Shown here: piece after piece, positions 42,050 to 54,600 of the stretch
Layout of the letters: every line of letters starts with the position of its first letter
Position numbering within the stretch: position 1 is the stretch's first letter
Origin: Oryzias latipes
Taxonomy: Eukaryota; Chordata; Actinopteri; Beloniformes; Adrianichthyidae
Reading direction: 5' to 3'
NCBI RefSeq assembly: GCF_002234675.1
Contig: NC_019867.2
Location: 25,471,166 to 25,535,165 of the forward strand
DNA: 64,000 nucleotides
Program-made: the position numbers and the translations under genes
The notes under the pieces: model-generated
The model's database searches: none
The model's input: the letters and a program-made list of their open reading frames with translations, nothing else
What the model was told of the DNA's origin: nothing

Positions 42050-42310
42050 ATATCCATCCATTCATCTTCAGATTACACTCAATCCCTTTTGGGCTCACAG
42101 GGTTGCTGGTGCCAACCCTGTTGGGCAACACGTTGCCAGTCTGTCACAGGGCCACACGCTCATACCCTGGGGCAATTTAGAGATACCAGTTAACCTATGA
42201 AAAATGTTTTTGGACTGTGGGAGGAAGCTGGAGAAAATCCACACATGTACTGGAAGAACATGCAAAAGAGCTAAGTGGCTGTGAGGCACCATGCCATTGT
42301 GCAGCCTTTG
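42050..42310 (+). mobile_element. L2-type LINE/SINE 3' tail, left arm
   Basis: Contains CCATTCATCTTCAGATTACA, CCCTTTTGGGCTCACAGGG, GCCAGTCTGTCACAGGGCCA and GACTGTGGGAGGAAGCTGGA. These are the standard phrases of the fish L2 3' tail, lying inside the foldback element. Confidence 0.65.
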
Positions 42311-43234
42311 TGTTCACAGACAACAAGTAATCTCAAAATTCTACATTCTAAGAAGGAGCAAAGATTTCGACTAATATCTTCCCGGGGTTAAAGGTCTTAG
42401 CAACTATCATCAAAACAACAACTACAACAATCCTGCAACTTCATGTGGGAACATCACATTTTCTCAGAAAAATCAGAACAGCACATCTTAATTTTTCAAC
42501 AATCTTATACATCAAAACCCAACTTTTGGGACATTTTAAACACACACAAAACCCCTAAAACAGGAATCTGCCACTCATGTCTCTTTTAAACCCTCCATTG
42601 TGAAGAAAAATTATAACTATTTGATTAAATAATGGTATTTTTGGTGTAATTATTTAAGTTAATTAAGTTTTTAGTCATTTCTGTTTAGACTTTTAACTGA
42701 CCAAAATGATTGTAAAGGCTTTGATCTATTGTCAGAGTGGATTATCACTAGAATGAGCTTTAAAGCACAGTTTCTTATCTTCTACAACACCAACTAGTTG
42801 CTGTTCAGAGGCAAGGTTCTTAAAGTATAGAATAGTATTAACATGGGTAGATAAAGAAAAAAGTGAATTCCGCACTAATGTTGTCATGCTCATCATATTT
42901 GACAGTAAAAAGAGAAAAAAGATGGTGATGCATCAAACGTTAGAAACATGTTTGACTTGACTTTTCCAGCAGTTTAATTTCAAGCAAATGTGCTGCAGCA
43001 GGAGAATTTATTTGATACACTTATTTGGGTGTGAACTTGTGTGTGCTGCTGTTAAAGTAAAAAAAAAGTTCAAGTTGTTACAAATTCAACAAATATAAAA
43101 CATCATACTTCAATTATTGTAAATATTTTAAAGCTACATTTTATAGACTAATGGATTAATGGCAACAGAAACATTACTAAATTGTGTTTTTCAAACAGGG
43201 AAGATGAACTATGTGGCTCTCACTGGATTTTGTT

Positions 43235-43420
43235 CAGTTAGAAACCAACCCCTGCCCAAAAATAGCAATTCAGGTAGCAACAGAAACAGGGTGCAACAGA
43301 CTGGTGATCTCTTCAAGGTGTACTCCACCTTTGGTCAACAGCAGCTGGGTTGACACCGGTAATCCTGTGAGCCACAAAAGGGATTTGGTTGGTTCTGAAG
43401 ATGGATGGATGGATGTAAAA
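43235..43420 (-). mobile_element. L2-type LINE/SINE 3' tail, right arm, reverse orientation
   Basis: A diverged copy on the minus strand (GCAACAGACTGGTGATCTC, GATGGATGGATGG). It is the mirror of the copy in the left arm. Confidence 0.55.
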
Positions 43421-43629
43421 TTGCAGTGTTTATTTTATATCTAGTAAATGTTTAAAAGTCCTCTAATAGACATCCGAAAAGATCCAAAGTTCAGATAGGT
43501 AGATGTTAGGAGACCTCTAGATCCAGAACACCATAGGTAGACCTCTAACAGAGTAACAAAAACAAAAGAGTTGTCTGAGATGTCCAGTAGACATCACAAC
43601 AGATATATATTAGTTATCTAATAGACATC

Positions 43630-46600
43630 ACGTGTGGGAAGAAACCTTTGTATACAACATGTATACAACAGGCTTGTACACAACATGCAAGACATGATGG
43701 GACCGCGAGACGATTAGCCGTGGAAAAGTCGTCTACTGGATATCTATACTGCGAAATGCAATAGAGCTCTATGAATCGATGTCCATGGGATGCATAACAT
43801 ACCTGTAAACCTTGAAATAGCTATGATTTAGATACCCAGTGAGCATTGGTTACCAATTTATCTTTCATGTATTGAAATATTTTAAGGATTTTAACTTATG
43901 TGTCACTTTCCCTTTAAAGAAAAAAAAAACTTCCTTGATTTATTCCGGAGCCTGAGGTGACCGAGTGAGTAAAGTCTTGCCTGAAAAACAAAAACAGATT
44001 TATTTGTCCTTTTAACACATTCCATCCATATTGAGAGGGTTCAAAAATAATTGCTCACCAAATATTTATTGGAGCTGTGTCATTTGTAGTCCATCCATCA
44101 AACAGCTCACACTGGGTTAATACAGAGTTGAGAGGTGACATTTAGACTAAGGTGGGGTGGTCAATATGGCGAGCACAGAGGGAATCGTGGTGCAAAAGAA
44201 GAAAGCACATAGAGGGACAAACAGAAAAGGGTCCTCTACACTGATGAAACAAAAATCAATCTCTATTAAAATGAGGGAGGAAGGAATAGTGCCAAACAAA
44301 CAGCCCCATTAGATAAAGCACATGTGGGCTCAAATTGCAGTCAGTGAAGCTTGAATTTATAGCTGATCCCACATTGCATGGAGGCAAATTTTGAATGACA
44401 ACTTGTAAGGCAAAGTCATTAATCAGATGTCAGATCAGATGCACATGTGTATCTGCTCACAAAAACAGTCTGAGCATGGAGGTTTTCTGTCAAACCCCAG
44501 AAAAGGGTCAGGTTTAGAAATTTCCAAGCATCCCCACCGGCAGTGAGAACTGTAGATGCGTGGTAAACTTCTGATGAAGCTGTAAAAACCCAACATGACC
44601 CAGATGACCATTCCAGTTATTTTTTAATGCCAGTTTGCTTAATACTAATTTTACGCAATAACAGAAACAAGACTGGACATCACTCTTGGAGAATACTGTT
44701 TGCCTTACAAGGTTTAGATTTCATGAGGACCCTCAGCTCAACAAGAAAAAAAAGCTTTAAATTTTCACTGCCTGGTTCTAAATTGAGTACTTTTTCAATC
44801 ATTTCTATGTAATGTCTTGTCATGAAAGTGACGCTGCGTTATGCAGATATATTTTCCTAAAGGAGGTTTTTAAAAAAAGCAAGTCATAATGAGACAAACA
44901 ATCTAAAACATACAGTAGATTATTTTTATCAGATAAACTTTCTCTCATTAGCAAAAATTTTCTGCTCTTCATGATTAAACTCCACAAATTTAAATGTGTC
45001 TTATTCACTGTATAGACTTCCTTTGCTGCTTCCCCCGACATTTAGCTTGATATTTTGTATTAATAAAGATCTCCCTCTTCTTTTATGCCAAGTTTTGGAT
45101 TAGTCCTTGAAATATTACTTTACAATCATTCACTGTCCTCAACTGCTTTAGTGATGGGAGACATTTTGTTTTTTTCTTGTTTTCCTCCTTATATTTTTCT
45201 TCTTCTAAATGAATGTGAATGCAGCTTATTTTTAACAGACCAGCTTTTGTTTAGGCTCAATCTGTAGACTTTCATTTGGGCTTTTTGTAAGGCATGGATT
45301 GTTGGGACTCTGTTTCTGACTTTGCCTTTTTTTTCCTGGTATTGTCTCACCAACCCTTAGACACAGCTCACTAAGAATAACCACAACATCTGATAAACTT
45401 TCTATTGTTCCAGCTGGCACTGTAGATGTGAATGAAGCCTTAGGCAAGGCATTTAACCACACCTCACTTCTGATGTGTGCTTCTGTTTGTCTGGCTAAAG
45501 GTTAAAATAGATCATGACAATGAGAATGAACAATAGGAATGTAGTAGTAGTAATGTGAAAAAGGATTTAAGGAAAGAAGTCAAAACACTTAAATTCTATT
45601 TGTTAAAAAGTATATCTAACGTTTTAGGTTTTCAAATGTATTTTTCCAAAAGTTACACATAAATTTACATTAGTGCATAAAAACTAGAATTTATCCTTTC
45701 AAGCATAGTCATTTTTTAGTCATTTTTCTTGCTAAGGATGGGAAATGTTCTAAACTAAATGAAAATTGAGTATAATGTTACTACAATTTTAGGGAGTTTC
45801 AGAGTTCTAATTCAGTCGTTCTCCACAGCAGTTCTGTGTATTTGTTTAAAAAATTGTTTAAAATCACATGAATACATGAAATAATTTCCAGAACTGCAGA
45901 GCGCTCTTGCCTCATAGAAAGAAGCCCCCTGGTTCAAGTCCCGGCTGGGGGACCTGAAACAGAACATCAATGACCATGACCTTGTGTCTCCCCGTGCATG
46001 CGTGGGTTTTCTCCGGGGACTCCGGCTTCCCCTCACTGTCCAAAAAACCTGCTTCATAGGTTAATTGATTACTCTAGTCTAGATTGTCCCTACGAATGAA
46101 TGTGTGTGTGCATGGGTGTGTGATCGTGGCCCTGCGACAGACTGGCGACCTGGATGTCCCCTGCCTTCGCCCACAAGCGGCCGGGATAGGCTCCAGCAGC
46201 CTTGTGACCCCAAAAGAGAAAAAACGGATTAGAAGAAGATGAACGCAGAGCAAGAATCAATTTAGGACAGACCACTTTCATCAGAGTGAGCTGAAAAAGA
46301 TTTTCTGCCCATCTTGTGCTCTAATAGATCCAAATTCTATAAAGAAAATAAAGAAAATCCTATAAAACAAATTAAGCTTATGGTAATAAGGTGTTACAGT
46401 TTAGGTTTCTCCTTTAATTGATTCGTTTTTCTGTGTTGATTACTGATGCTGGTGAGCATGTACTTCGTCATACTTCAGACTCCACCTTCGTCTCCTGTGA
46501 TGAATCATTACCAAATGTTTCCACTAGAGGGAGCCAGCAAACCACAACAACCTGTTATTTTGCTCCCTCTAGTCATGCTGCTAAACTGAGGTACAATCCT

Positions 46601-48700
46601 GCAAATAGTTTTACTTCTAACCATTCCACACTTTCCTTTTTTACAAAGAAAATGGCACATTGTGTTAATTTATTTATTTTCATAAAAACGAAAAAACATT
46701 GTGCCTACATTTGACCATAAATAGATTTCTAAACCGGCCTTGGGTTAAGTTTTCATTTACCCTCTACAACAATGAAAATAAGAATGCATCATGGTAATTT
46801 ATTATGTTTTGAAAATTTACTGTAAAATTTAACAAGTCACTTTGTAACTAATACTAAATTTGAAACGGTTTAGGTCCAAAAAGGGGGAAGACAAGTGTAG
46901 CCCCTTTGTGAGGCGATGCAGAATTTAGTTTCTTTGTGAAAAATATATGTTTGCCAAGAAAAACAAGTTGATAAAAGATTACTGGTAAATATGAGCTTGA
47001 TTTTGATGAAAGCTGAAACACCATACTGACAGATTATGCTTTTTTTTCCAACTGTGACTAAAAATGTTTAGGAATTTATATTAAAACGAACCTACTCCAA
47101 AGAATTTCATTTCACATTTTATTGCACATACTGCCGCTTAATTAATCAACATAATTTTTGTCTGTGACACAATATTTGCTAGCTTCAAAAAGCATAACAA
47201 AGCCATAAAATTCTATAATTTATCAGAAATATGGTGCTACCCTAAATAATAACTGTCAGTATTTGGAGAGAATTTGTTCATGTAAATCCCCCGTTTGCTG
47301 AACTCATCAAAACAATGATTTCCTGCTCAAAGATAATTTCTCGTCAGTGTCTGCAGTCCTCATGGAAAGTAGCTGTGCTGCCTCTTAGATTAAGCTTTTT
47401 TTGAGTAATGAATTAATTTGAAAGAGGTGACGAGGTTAGTGGCGGAGGCCTGTAGTGCTTTGTTGATGTAGGCTGGTGAATGTGAGGTCAAGATTATATT
47501 CAGAGGAAGAGAGCCGACTGAGGATATGGAATTCAGCAGTTTTTCACAAGGCTGATTGCGGATTCGGGAGCTGTGCGGATGAAGCGTCAAATTCGGAATG
47601 TCTGAGGGTTTAAATCCTGCCTGGGAGCTCTCAAAGCCCAGGCGTTGTGCATTCCTGCTGAGCCAGAACATGGAATTGCTACCTGACATGTGGACATGCC
47701 TGTGATTACAAAGACTTTGCTTGATCTGGGGGCTTCTTGTGTGTCCTGGCTGTGCATGGACACACAAAATAGAAGAGTTACTACTGAAAATCCTCACTTA
47801 GTTAGAAAAAAGAATAGAAGTGCTAGGTCTTAAAACCTTCATCTTACTTATCCAAGAGGAGAAAAGTGCAATTTATGGATGTTAAATGTGTTGAAGAGGA
47901 GTTCACTGTAAAAAAACAATGGAAAAGGTCTTTCTGAAGCTCATTTGTGAGCTCCTCGTCTTTGTTTCCCTTGAATCCAAGGGTTTAGCCTCATCATAAA
48001 GCCACAATGCAATAAACAAAACTTTTAATAAACCTCCTACACTCCCCCTCTGGTGTTTATGGCAGATGAATATGCCACTGTCCCTTGAGGTGTTTGGAAT
48101 CAAACTCAAGGGAATATTATTTTTTCACCTGGGACTGATTTTCATAAGGTACATCAGCAGCTCCAAGTTGCTTTGTGCTGCAAGGCGCATGCAGCAAATG
48201 AAACAGAAACCATCTGTTTTGATGGATACCTGCACTTAGGGATAATGATATATACAGAATAATTAATGGAGGGGATCACAGGATCTGCATTTAACTCCTG
48301 GGTGTGCAGTGTCAGCAGGGGGAGCACCTGGCACCGGTGTGGCAGCAGCTGCAGATCTGCTCCTTGACCAAAGGAATTAGTTACTTTAAGTTGACAAAAA
48401 GCCCCCTCAAGCCATTCTTAAATCAGAGATAGTTTTGGGGCAACGAGGTTGTTGAGGAGAGCTGTCTAAAGATGCAGCTCATAATAACATTCCCTACTCT
48501 TTAGTTTTTTAGAGGAGCACTTTTGGAATAAACGCATTTAAATAAAAAATGTTTTATATTGTGACCATAAAAATTAAATAAAGGTCAGTTATAAAGGAAT
48601 TTGATCAAAAACACAGATTAACTGAAAACAACATAATGAAATACCTTTATCAATGCTTCAAATCCTTATTTTAGCAGTTCATTTGCACTTATTTTGGTTT
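43630..48700. other. Intergenic myl2-cux2
   Basis: About 5 kb of AT-rich sequence without a recognisable gene on either strand. Apart from the L2 tail near 46 kb, I see no clear element. Distal control sequence for cux2 could lie here but cannot be told by eye. Confidence 0.5.
45890..46245 (-). mobile_element. L2-type tail, reverse orientation
   Basis: On the minus strand it carries the fish L2 tail phrases. On the plus strand these appear as GCGTGGGTTTTCTCCGGGGA, CCTGCGACAGACTGGCGACC and GGGATAGGCTCCAGCAGCC. It is the longest and least decayed of the L2-type tails in the window. Confidence 0.75.
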
Positions 48701-49307
48701 TCTCCAGCTTCACAAATATCCTTATTTGCATGAGAAGGAAACAGCGCGCGGACTATAAGTGACACCCTAATAATAGTTCACTACATTTATCGATAACGCA
48801 GCCTATTCTAATTTGCTGCCCTGCCTCTAATTACTGCGCGCTCCCGCAATAAACACGCCGAAAAAGTAGGCTTGGCCAAACTCCCAGAACTTCACTAATC
48901 TACACATCATCTCCTTCCTTTTCCCAGACAATATTGATCAACCTCGGGCTTTACGTCAGTATTGATAACTTTACCAAGACACGACCAGTTAATGTTACGG
49001 ACAGAGGCACGAAGAGATTTTATTTTTAATTGTAAAGATTCCAAGAAGGCGCGGGCTGTGCGCCAAATACTCCACTTTCTCTTTTTCTTCTTTCTTTTCT
49101 TTTTTGTTCTTTTTTTTAATTCAACTTCCTTTCACAATAAACATGCTGCCGGACTTGTCAAACACATCGGAGGACTTTGACGTTAAGTCTGCAGCTTACT
49201 TTTTCTAAAAGTGGGACCGGGGATCGCAGCCGTTGTTTACCGGTTGGGAATCCAGCCCACATATTTATTGCAGCCGCTGAAAAAAAATCTCCTCAATATC
49301 CCCCAAG
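48700..49307 (+). promoter_or_regulatory. cux2 promoter and 5' UTR
   Basis: Base composition turns CpG-richer toward the exon, with CGCGCG groups near 48747 and 48835. A pyrimidine-rich tract lies at 49075-49130. The sequence CAAGATGG at the start codon gives a strong Kozak context. The transcription start site is not determined. Confidence 0.45.
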
Positions 49308-49370
49308 ATGGCCGCCGATGTAGGATCGATGTTTCAATATTGGAAGAAATTTGATCTACGGCGGCTCCAG
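49308..49370 (+). CDS. cux2: Cut-like homeobox 2, exon 1 only
   Basis: The 63-nt first coding exon encodes MAADVGSMFQYWKKFDLRRL plus Gln and ends at GTTAGT in phase 0. This is the conserved start of CUX/CASP proteins, and Arg-Arg-Leu before the final Gln is nearer CUX2 than CUX1 (which has Gln-Gln-Leu). Position next to myl2 on the plus strand matches human CUX2. The full protein is a nuclear transcription factor with three CUT repeats and a homeodomain, active in upper-layer neurons among other tissues. All of those domains lie beyond the right edge, since the first intron is very long in vertebrates. Confidence 0.9.
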
Positions 49371-49985
49371 GTTAGTGCTATCTTCATCTTTTCTGCGCGT
49401 ATTTGGTGTGCGGCGCGTCTCCTCGCGGCGCTCGGCTGTTGGTTTGCGCGTTCGGGCGAGCGCAGGACGCAGAGCTGGCGCTGTTTGCATTGATAGTTAT
49501 TAGAAATTGATCCCTCTTCTGCCTTTGTTCAGTTCAATCATTGATCAGCGGTGGAGCGACCGTGGAGCAGCGCCGCCTCCGCTCGCCACACCGATCTGGG
49601 ATCAGCACCGCGGACAGCACTGGCGCGTTACGCGCGGGGGGCTTTTTCCGCCGTTTTTACCCGGTTTATGGCAATCTGAACGCGCACGGAAAGTTTCAAT
49701 CGCGCCTCCGAATCGCTGCTTTTGGATGTTCCCTGCAACTTTTTCCTAACCCCCCCAACCGTAATGTTTTATGCGGTTCGTGCCGACGGCCGTTGCTCCT
49801 GCGCTCCACAGTAGGCTTTAGTGACATTTTCTCAAATGTTTTTTTCTTTTTTCACGTGCATGTCTGGAAGTTTAAGTTGCCATTTTGAAAGTTTATTTCT
49901 AATTTGTTTTCATTGGGGTGCTGGTTTCTCCACTCTTCTCCATTAGATTCAAAACATCCAGACATGTCTGTTGTTGTGGTTTCAG

Positions 49986-50200
49986 TCGATCATAGACACG
50001 GAGCGCTGCGCCTGTGAGGATGAGGAGGGTCGTGTTCTGAATAATAGCGCGGAGATTGTGTCAGGTGAGCGGCTTGTTTTGAAGCACACACATAGCGTCG
50101 CCCACTTGGCTAAAGTTACGTTTCCCAACGTCCGCCTTTTGCTCGGTTTGCAGCGGATGAGCTAAGCCTGGGCGCAGAAGGAGCTGCAAGCCTCGTTCAG
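49986..50200 (+). CDS. Candidate pair of small cux2 cassette exons
   Basis: Two open segments with consensus borders follow exon 1: 49986-50064 (79 nt, acceptor GTTTCAG, donor GTGAGC) and 50154-50200 (47 nt, acceptor GGTTTGCAG, donor GTGTCC). Read in the phase left by exon 1 they stay open across their junction. They total 126 nt (42 codons), so inclusion would keep the cux2 frame. The peptide is acidic (ERCACEDEEGRVLNNSAEIV). I do not recall such an insert in known CUX proteins. It may be chance in a GC-rich region. Confidence 0.3.
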
Positions 50201-51046
50201 GTGTCCACTCCCCCCCGTCTTGTCCCCTCTCTGTTCCCGCATAGGGCTGCCCGGCCGGGGGCGGGCGGACGGATGGTGGTGGTGGTGGTGGGGAGCTGTG
50301 TAATTGTATTCCCCGCTAATGTTTGTAAATCAGCCTCGGCCGGCACAAGGGCACCGTCTCGGCCGCCTGACTGATGTTCTGTAACATGAGAAATGACAGC
50401 GGGGGTGGCAGTCCCGAGGAAAAGCCGACGGACGAGCAGAAATCCGAGCGTGGCTCGGCTCGGCTCGGCTCGGGCTGCCTCTCTCCGTCCTCATCCTGAT
50501 GGCGCTGTTGTTGCGGCTTCTTGGAGCTTCCTCTGCGGCGGTTCTCCAAGTGGAACAACTATAATGTGCAAATGCAAGTTGACATGATGAGGATTAAGCC
50601 TCCATAGGATTCACCTGAACCGCCCCCTTTAGGATAACAGTGTTTCAGACTCCAATGTATACAACATAAATCTAACAATTAACAAAATACAGTCACTTTC
50701 TTTACTTTAATAGTAAAGAAACATGATATTCTACCCAAATAGATAGTCTCAGAGCATCATAGGGTGAGTATTGGCAGATTTTGTCCAATCTTTTCGTCTT
50801 TTAGATATTAAAAGCTCACACAATTATTTATATTATGGACTAAGATTTCAGTTGAACTTAAAACCAGAAGCCTTTTGCACAGGTGGGCGCATCCCACAAT
50901 GACCAGAACCCTCCCGTCCTCAATAAGGGCGGCATGATATGAGGAAAACTCAAGATAAGCAATTTTAGTGATCTATACTGCATATGACTTGTGATACATG
51001 AACCAAAAAGCCGATCCATCATTTTCCTTTCACTGTACCAGTTTTA

Positions 51047-51654
51047 TTTAAAGACCCACTCCAATGAAAATTGTGTTTTTATCATGTTTTTTTCTCACGC
51101 AAAAGGGCATATATAAAGATTATGAAGTTTAATTTTGAATTTCTGATTATTTTTTTATTCAAATTGTTGTGAATCAGGAGCAAAAACATGACGTTTGAAA
51201 AATATTGTTTTTGTTTGTTACACTGGGCGGACCACAAGCCACCTGTTCTGCTCCATTCTGATGCATCCACTTGCAGACAAATAGATCCATGTACGTCTTT
51301 GTTTTCCTCATCTGAGCTGACATCTGGCTCAAAGCTGTACAGCTGGATAGCTCCAATATTGCTCGCCATTTTTGTTGAACCACTAATGTTGGGTTGGGGG
51401 TGTGAGGGGCTGTAAGTTAGCGGTAAAGCGTCTAAACAGATGGATGATTGGATGGGGGCAGGCTTACTCCACGCCAACAGTCCAGCCCACAACTCAGAAG
51501 CAAATTTTGAATGAACTCCTGCTGCTTTGCAGAAACTATGTCCTAGAAAACAACATTTTTTTTGGATTTGTTTAAAAACGGCATCATCAGAAGTGAAAGA
51601 CCACTGTTAACGCTTTTACAATGGATCAAAAGATAATCAGAATGGGACTTTAAA
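51047..51654 (-). mobile_element. Copy 5 of the MASNI-type dispersed repeat, full length
   Basis: The ends TTTAAAGACCCACTCCA (51047) and AATGGGACTTTAAA (51641-51654) are inverted. On the minus strand the internal frame reads MASNIGAIQLYSFEPDVSSD and goes on to DASEWSRTG. This is the longest surviving version of the peptide. Confidence 0.85.
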
Positions 51655-54600
51655 GAAAAGTCAGAGTAACTTAAATTATATTCCAAATGTCCCTCATCTA
51701 CGTAGGAGATCGGCATCATATATAAAAGGGCTCCATCTGATTGCATTATGGGCTCCATTTCTTTTATTGTTTTTGCGTGTGTGTAAACATTTAAGTTAAC
51801 CATTGATTGTTGTTTATGCAGTTTTGTGCGATATGCATACTGCACAGGCTAATAGATATATATTTGCGATTTATTGTGCAGACCCACCTAAATCGCAGCT
51901 TCTGTTTTCCCTTCACCTTTAGCAGGACGTGTAGGAATGGAGATTATAGCTGACGGCAGCTTCTTTTAAATGTTCTTAAAGTGCAAACATGCCTGCAGCT
52001 TGAGTGTGACAGCCGCTCATAATGTGTGTTAGAAATCAATTAGTTCACTTATTCTCATTCAGTCATGGCTGGTGGTGCAAAATCGTTACAATTTCCTCAC
52101 CGTCAGTTCCTGTGTTCTTGCTATAGGTCACCTATAAGTTATCTACTGTAGTGGCTCACGTTGGGACTTTTATTTGCTTCTCATAAGTTATTATATCAGC
52201 AACCTGAGTGTGCAGTTTTTTTTTCTTTTTTTTGGAGTGGTGGATTTGTGCACTAGAGTTGCTCAGGATGAATAATTCACCTGCAGGCTGATGAAAGGAG
52301 GGCAGTGAAAGTGTGAAGCATTGAGGTGGAGTGACCTTGGTTCCTGCTGGCTGCAGGTCACCTGGCCGTTGCCGTGGTAATCATTCACAGCAGCCAGATG
52401 GCATTTCCGTGGGCGAGCATGAAAAGGACGGGTCAAGATCTGTCCTTCCAGGTCCTGCCAAGCCCAGAAACAACTCACGGGCTGCCGCGCTACCTGGGGA
52501 GCCAACATTCAGGCTGCTGGAAGACTTTGGGCAGCCTGTTGAGTGGTAATTCCAGGTGGTTGCTACTGTTGAGGCAAAATCCTCCCACATGAAACTGTAT
52601 TTCGGAGGACTCTTCCTAAAGCCAAGAAACTCTGGATTTGACTTTTAACGCGAGCTTCTTTCATTCCTCAGTTTTTAACTATACAGCGATGTTGCTCCCT
52701 TACGACAGAGCGCCATACCCTCCTTTGTTTTCAGCCCTTTTTCAAGAATCAAAAGAGGCTGTGGGGTTTTAGATCAGGAACCAAAGCCTGTGATTGTACT
52801 ACATTTAGCATGACTCAGTTGCTCTGGTGTCAGCTCTAATCCGCACACAGAGACAACAGTATTGCCAAACAGTGAAATTGCTTTGCAGCTTGTGAGCCTG
52901 GCTGCCTTCGCTGCCAGCCGGCTCCGTGTGCTGTTTGCCAGTAGCTCTTCCGCACACACACACACCACCTCTACAACCTCAAATTGGCTGTGAAAATCGT
53001 TCTCTGTCTCCCTTTCATTCATGCTTTCTCTTATTTGTTGGCTGTTATTGTTCATGTCACATGCATCAGTATAATCTTGTTGTGTTCAAGAGTAAGAGCC
53101 TCAGATTCCTTTTTTGAAATCACAATCACTGCATCCTTTCATATGTCGCGATAGAAAAGAACAGCATCAGAGCTGACCTCCACTCAGGCCATATTATCTA
53201 ATATTTCCAAGACGTGTCTTTTGTTGTCAGGTCTCTTCAGCAGATTGTGTTCAAGTGCAGATACTCCAACCATCACGCTCTTGTTCTGCTTTAAACGTTA
53301 TTCAAACGAAGTGGTGGAAGCTGCTCCTCTCATCCTTCAGGTCGCCCCTCTTTCCCTTTCGATGGCGATAACAAAGCTAACGTGAGAGCAGGGAGCCGTT
53401 AGGTCCATGTGGGGTAAATTGAGATGTGAAATCCAGGAGCCATAACCCTGAGCGCGTGGAAAGCGGGAAACGTTACAGAGCGAGAGGAGTGGAACAGACT
53501 TGAGCATTAAGCTGTTTAACCTCTCTGTGTAGCATTAGTGGTAGAGACTTCAAAGCAGATGCTGCAGCGTTAGAAGCAGAATGACAAATGGGTTTAGAGA
53601 CGGCAACGGTGAGCATTCTCACAGGAAGACTAGGCCTGTCACTAATGTCAGCTTAATCACTTTGACCTTCCTTCAAGTAGATTTCCATACCTATCCAGTC
53701 ATTTTGCCCGGCTTTTGCTCCTCTTTGATAAGCCTGGCTGTGATGGCGCTCCTGTTTATATTAGCAATTGTTGACTTGACATGTCCTTAAAGCTGCAATA
53801 GTAAATGTTCAGTTCATGCAAATTGCCATTTTTTTCTGTCCTTTTTGACATCTACATTTTTGGTAGTTTGCTTCGTCGTGGCAAAGTGAGGATGACTGCC
53901 ATTTTCAAAGATATTCCCGCTGGTTTTAGTTTCTTTCAAAGCGGGATTGATGTGGGTTAGCTTCTTAAAAAATCCCAAATCCTAACAACAAGTGTTCATC
54001 GTCAAGTTTTTCTCCTACATATACTCCATTTGAACTGACATTATTCTTTAAAAACTGTTAAAAAGAGTTAAAGAAGGAAATCTTCAAATAACTTCTCTGT
54101 CCCAGCTATTCAAACACATGGAAGTACTTTATTTTGATGTCAGATTAATTTAAGCTGACCCTTTTTGAAACATCTGAAGTTATTGACAAATCGTAGATTT
54201 ATGCTTTCTTGCTTTTGCCCACAGACAAATTTGACAATTCTTTTGCCAAAATGAGTACCACTTTTTGTCAAGAGCCTAAATCGACCTGCCGTGGTGTTTT
54301 TCCTTTGATCTACTGTTTTTTTCTGTTTTGTGTGGCATTGTGTAAAAGAAAAGTGGATGCGTTTTAACAGAAAAGGCCCCCTCTGATTGTCAACAGTGCT
54401 TCATTGCAAGCTTCATAGCTGCCTGTTTTCCCCTCCGCGCCCCAAGGCTGGAGCAATGGCTTTGCAGGAGTAAATAACCAGCGTTGACAAAACTTCAGGG
54501 ACACATCAGGGTGCCGGAGGATTGCTCCACGGCAGTGGGGCAGCCTCTTCTCCTACGGTAAGGCGGGTGGACGTATCAGGAGGAGAGGGGGTAATTCCTC

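Larger units (their letters stand above)
41842..43629. mobile_element. Foldback element with long inverted arms and L2 tails
   Basis: The left arm begins GATGTCTATTAGATA at 41842 and the right arm ends TATCTAATAGACATC at 43629. The arms match in reverse complement, with mismatches, at least from 41842 to about 42060 and from 43410 to 43629. Shared phrases include GATGTCTACTGGACATCTC and GTTACTCTGTTAGA. The match appears to go on into L2-like tails on each side. The middle, about 42.3-43.2 kb, is AT-rich and has no coding sequence. No target duplication was confirmed. Confidence 0.75.

Noticed and set aside
50316-50587. Open frames on both strands near the GGCTC repeats
   Set aside because: Explained by high GC and simple repeats in the CpG-rich region after cux2 exon 1.
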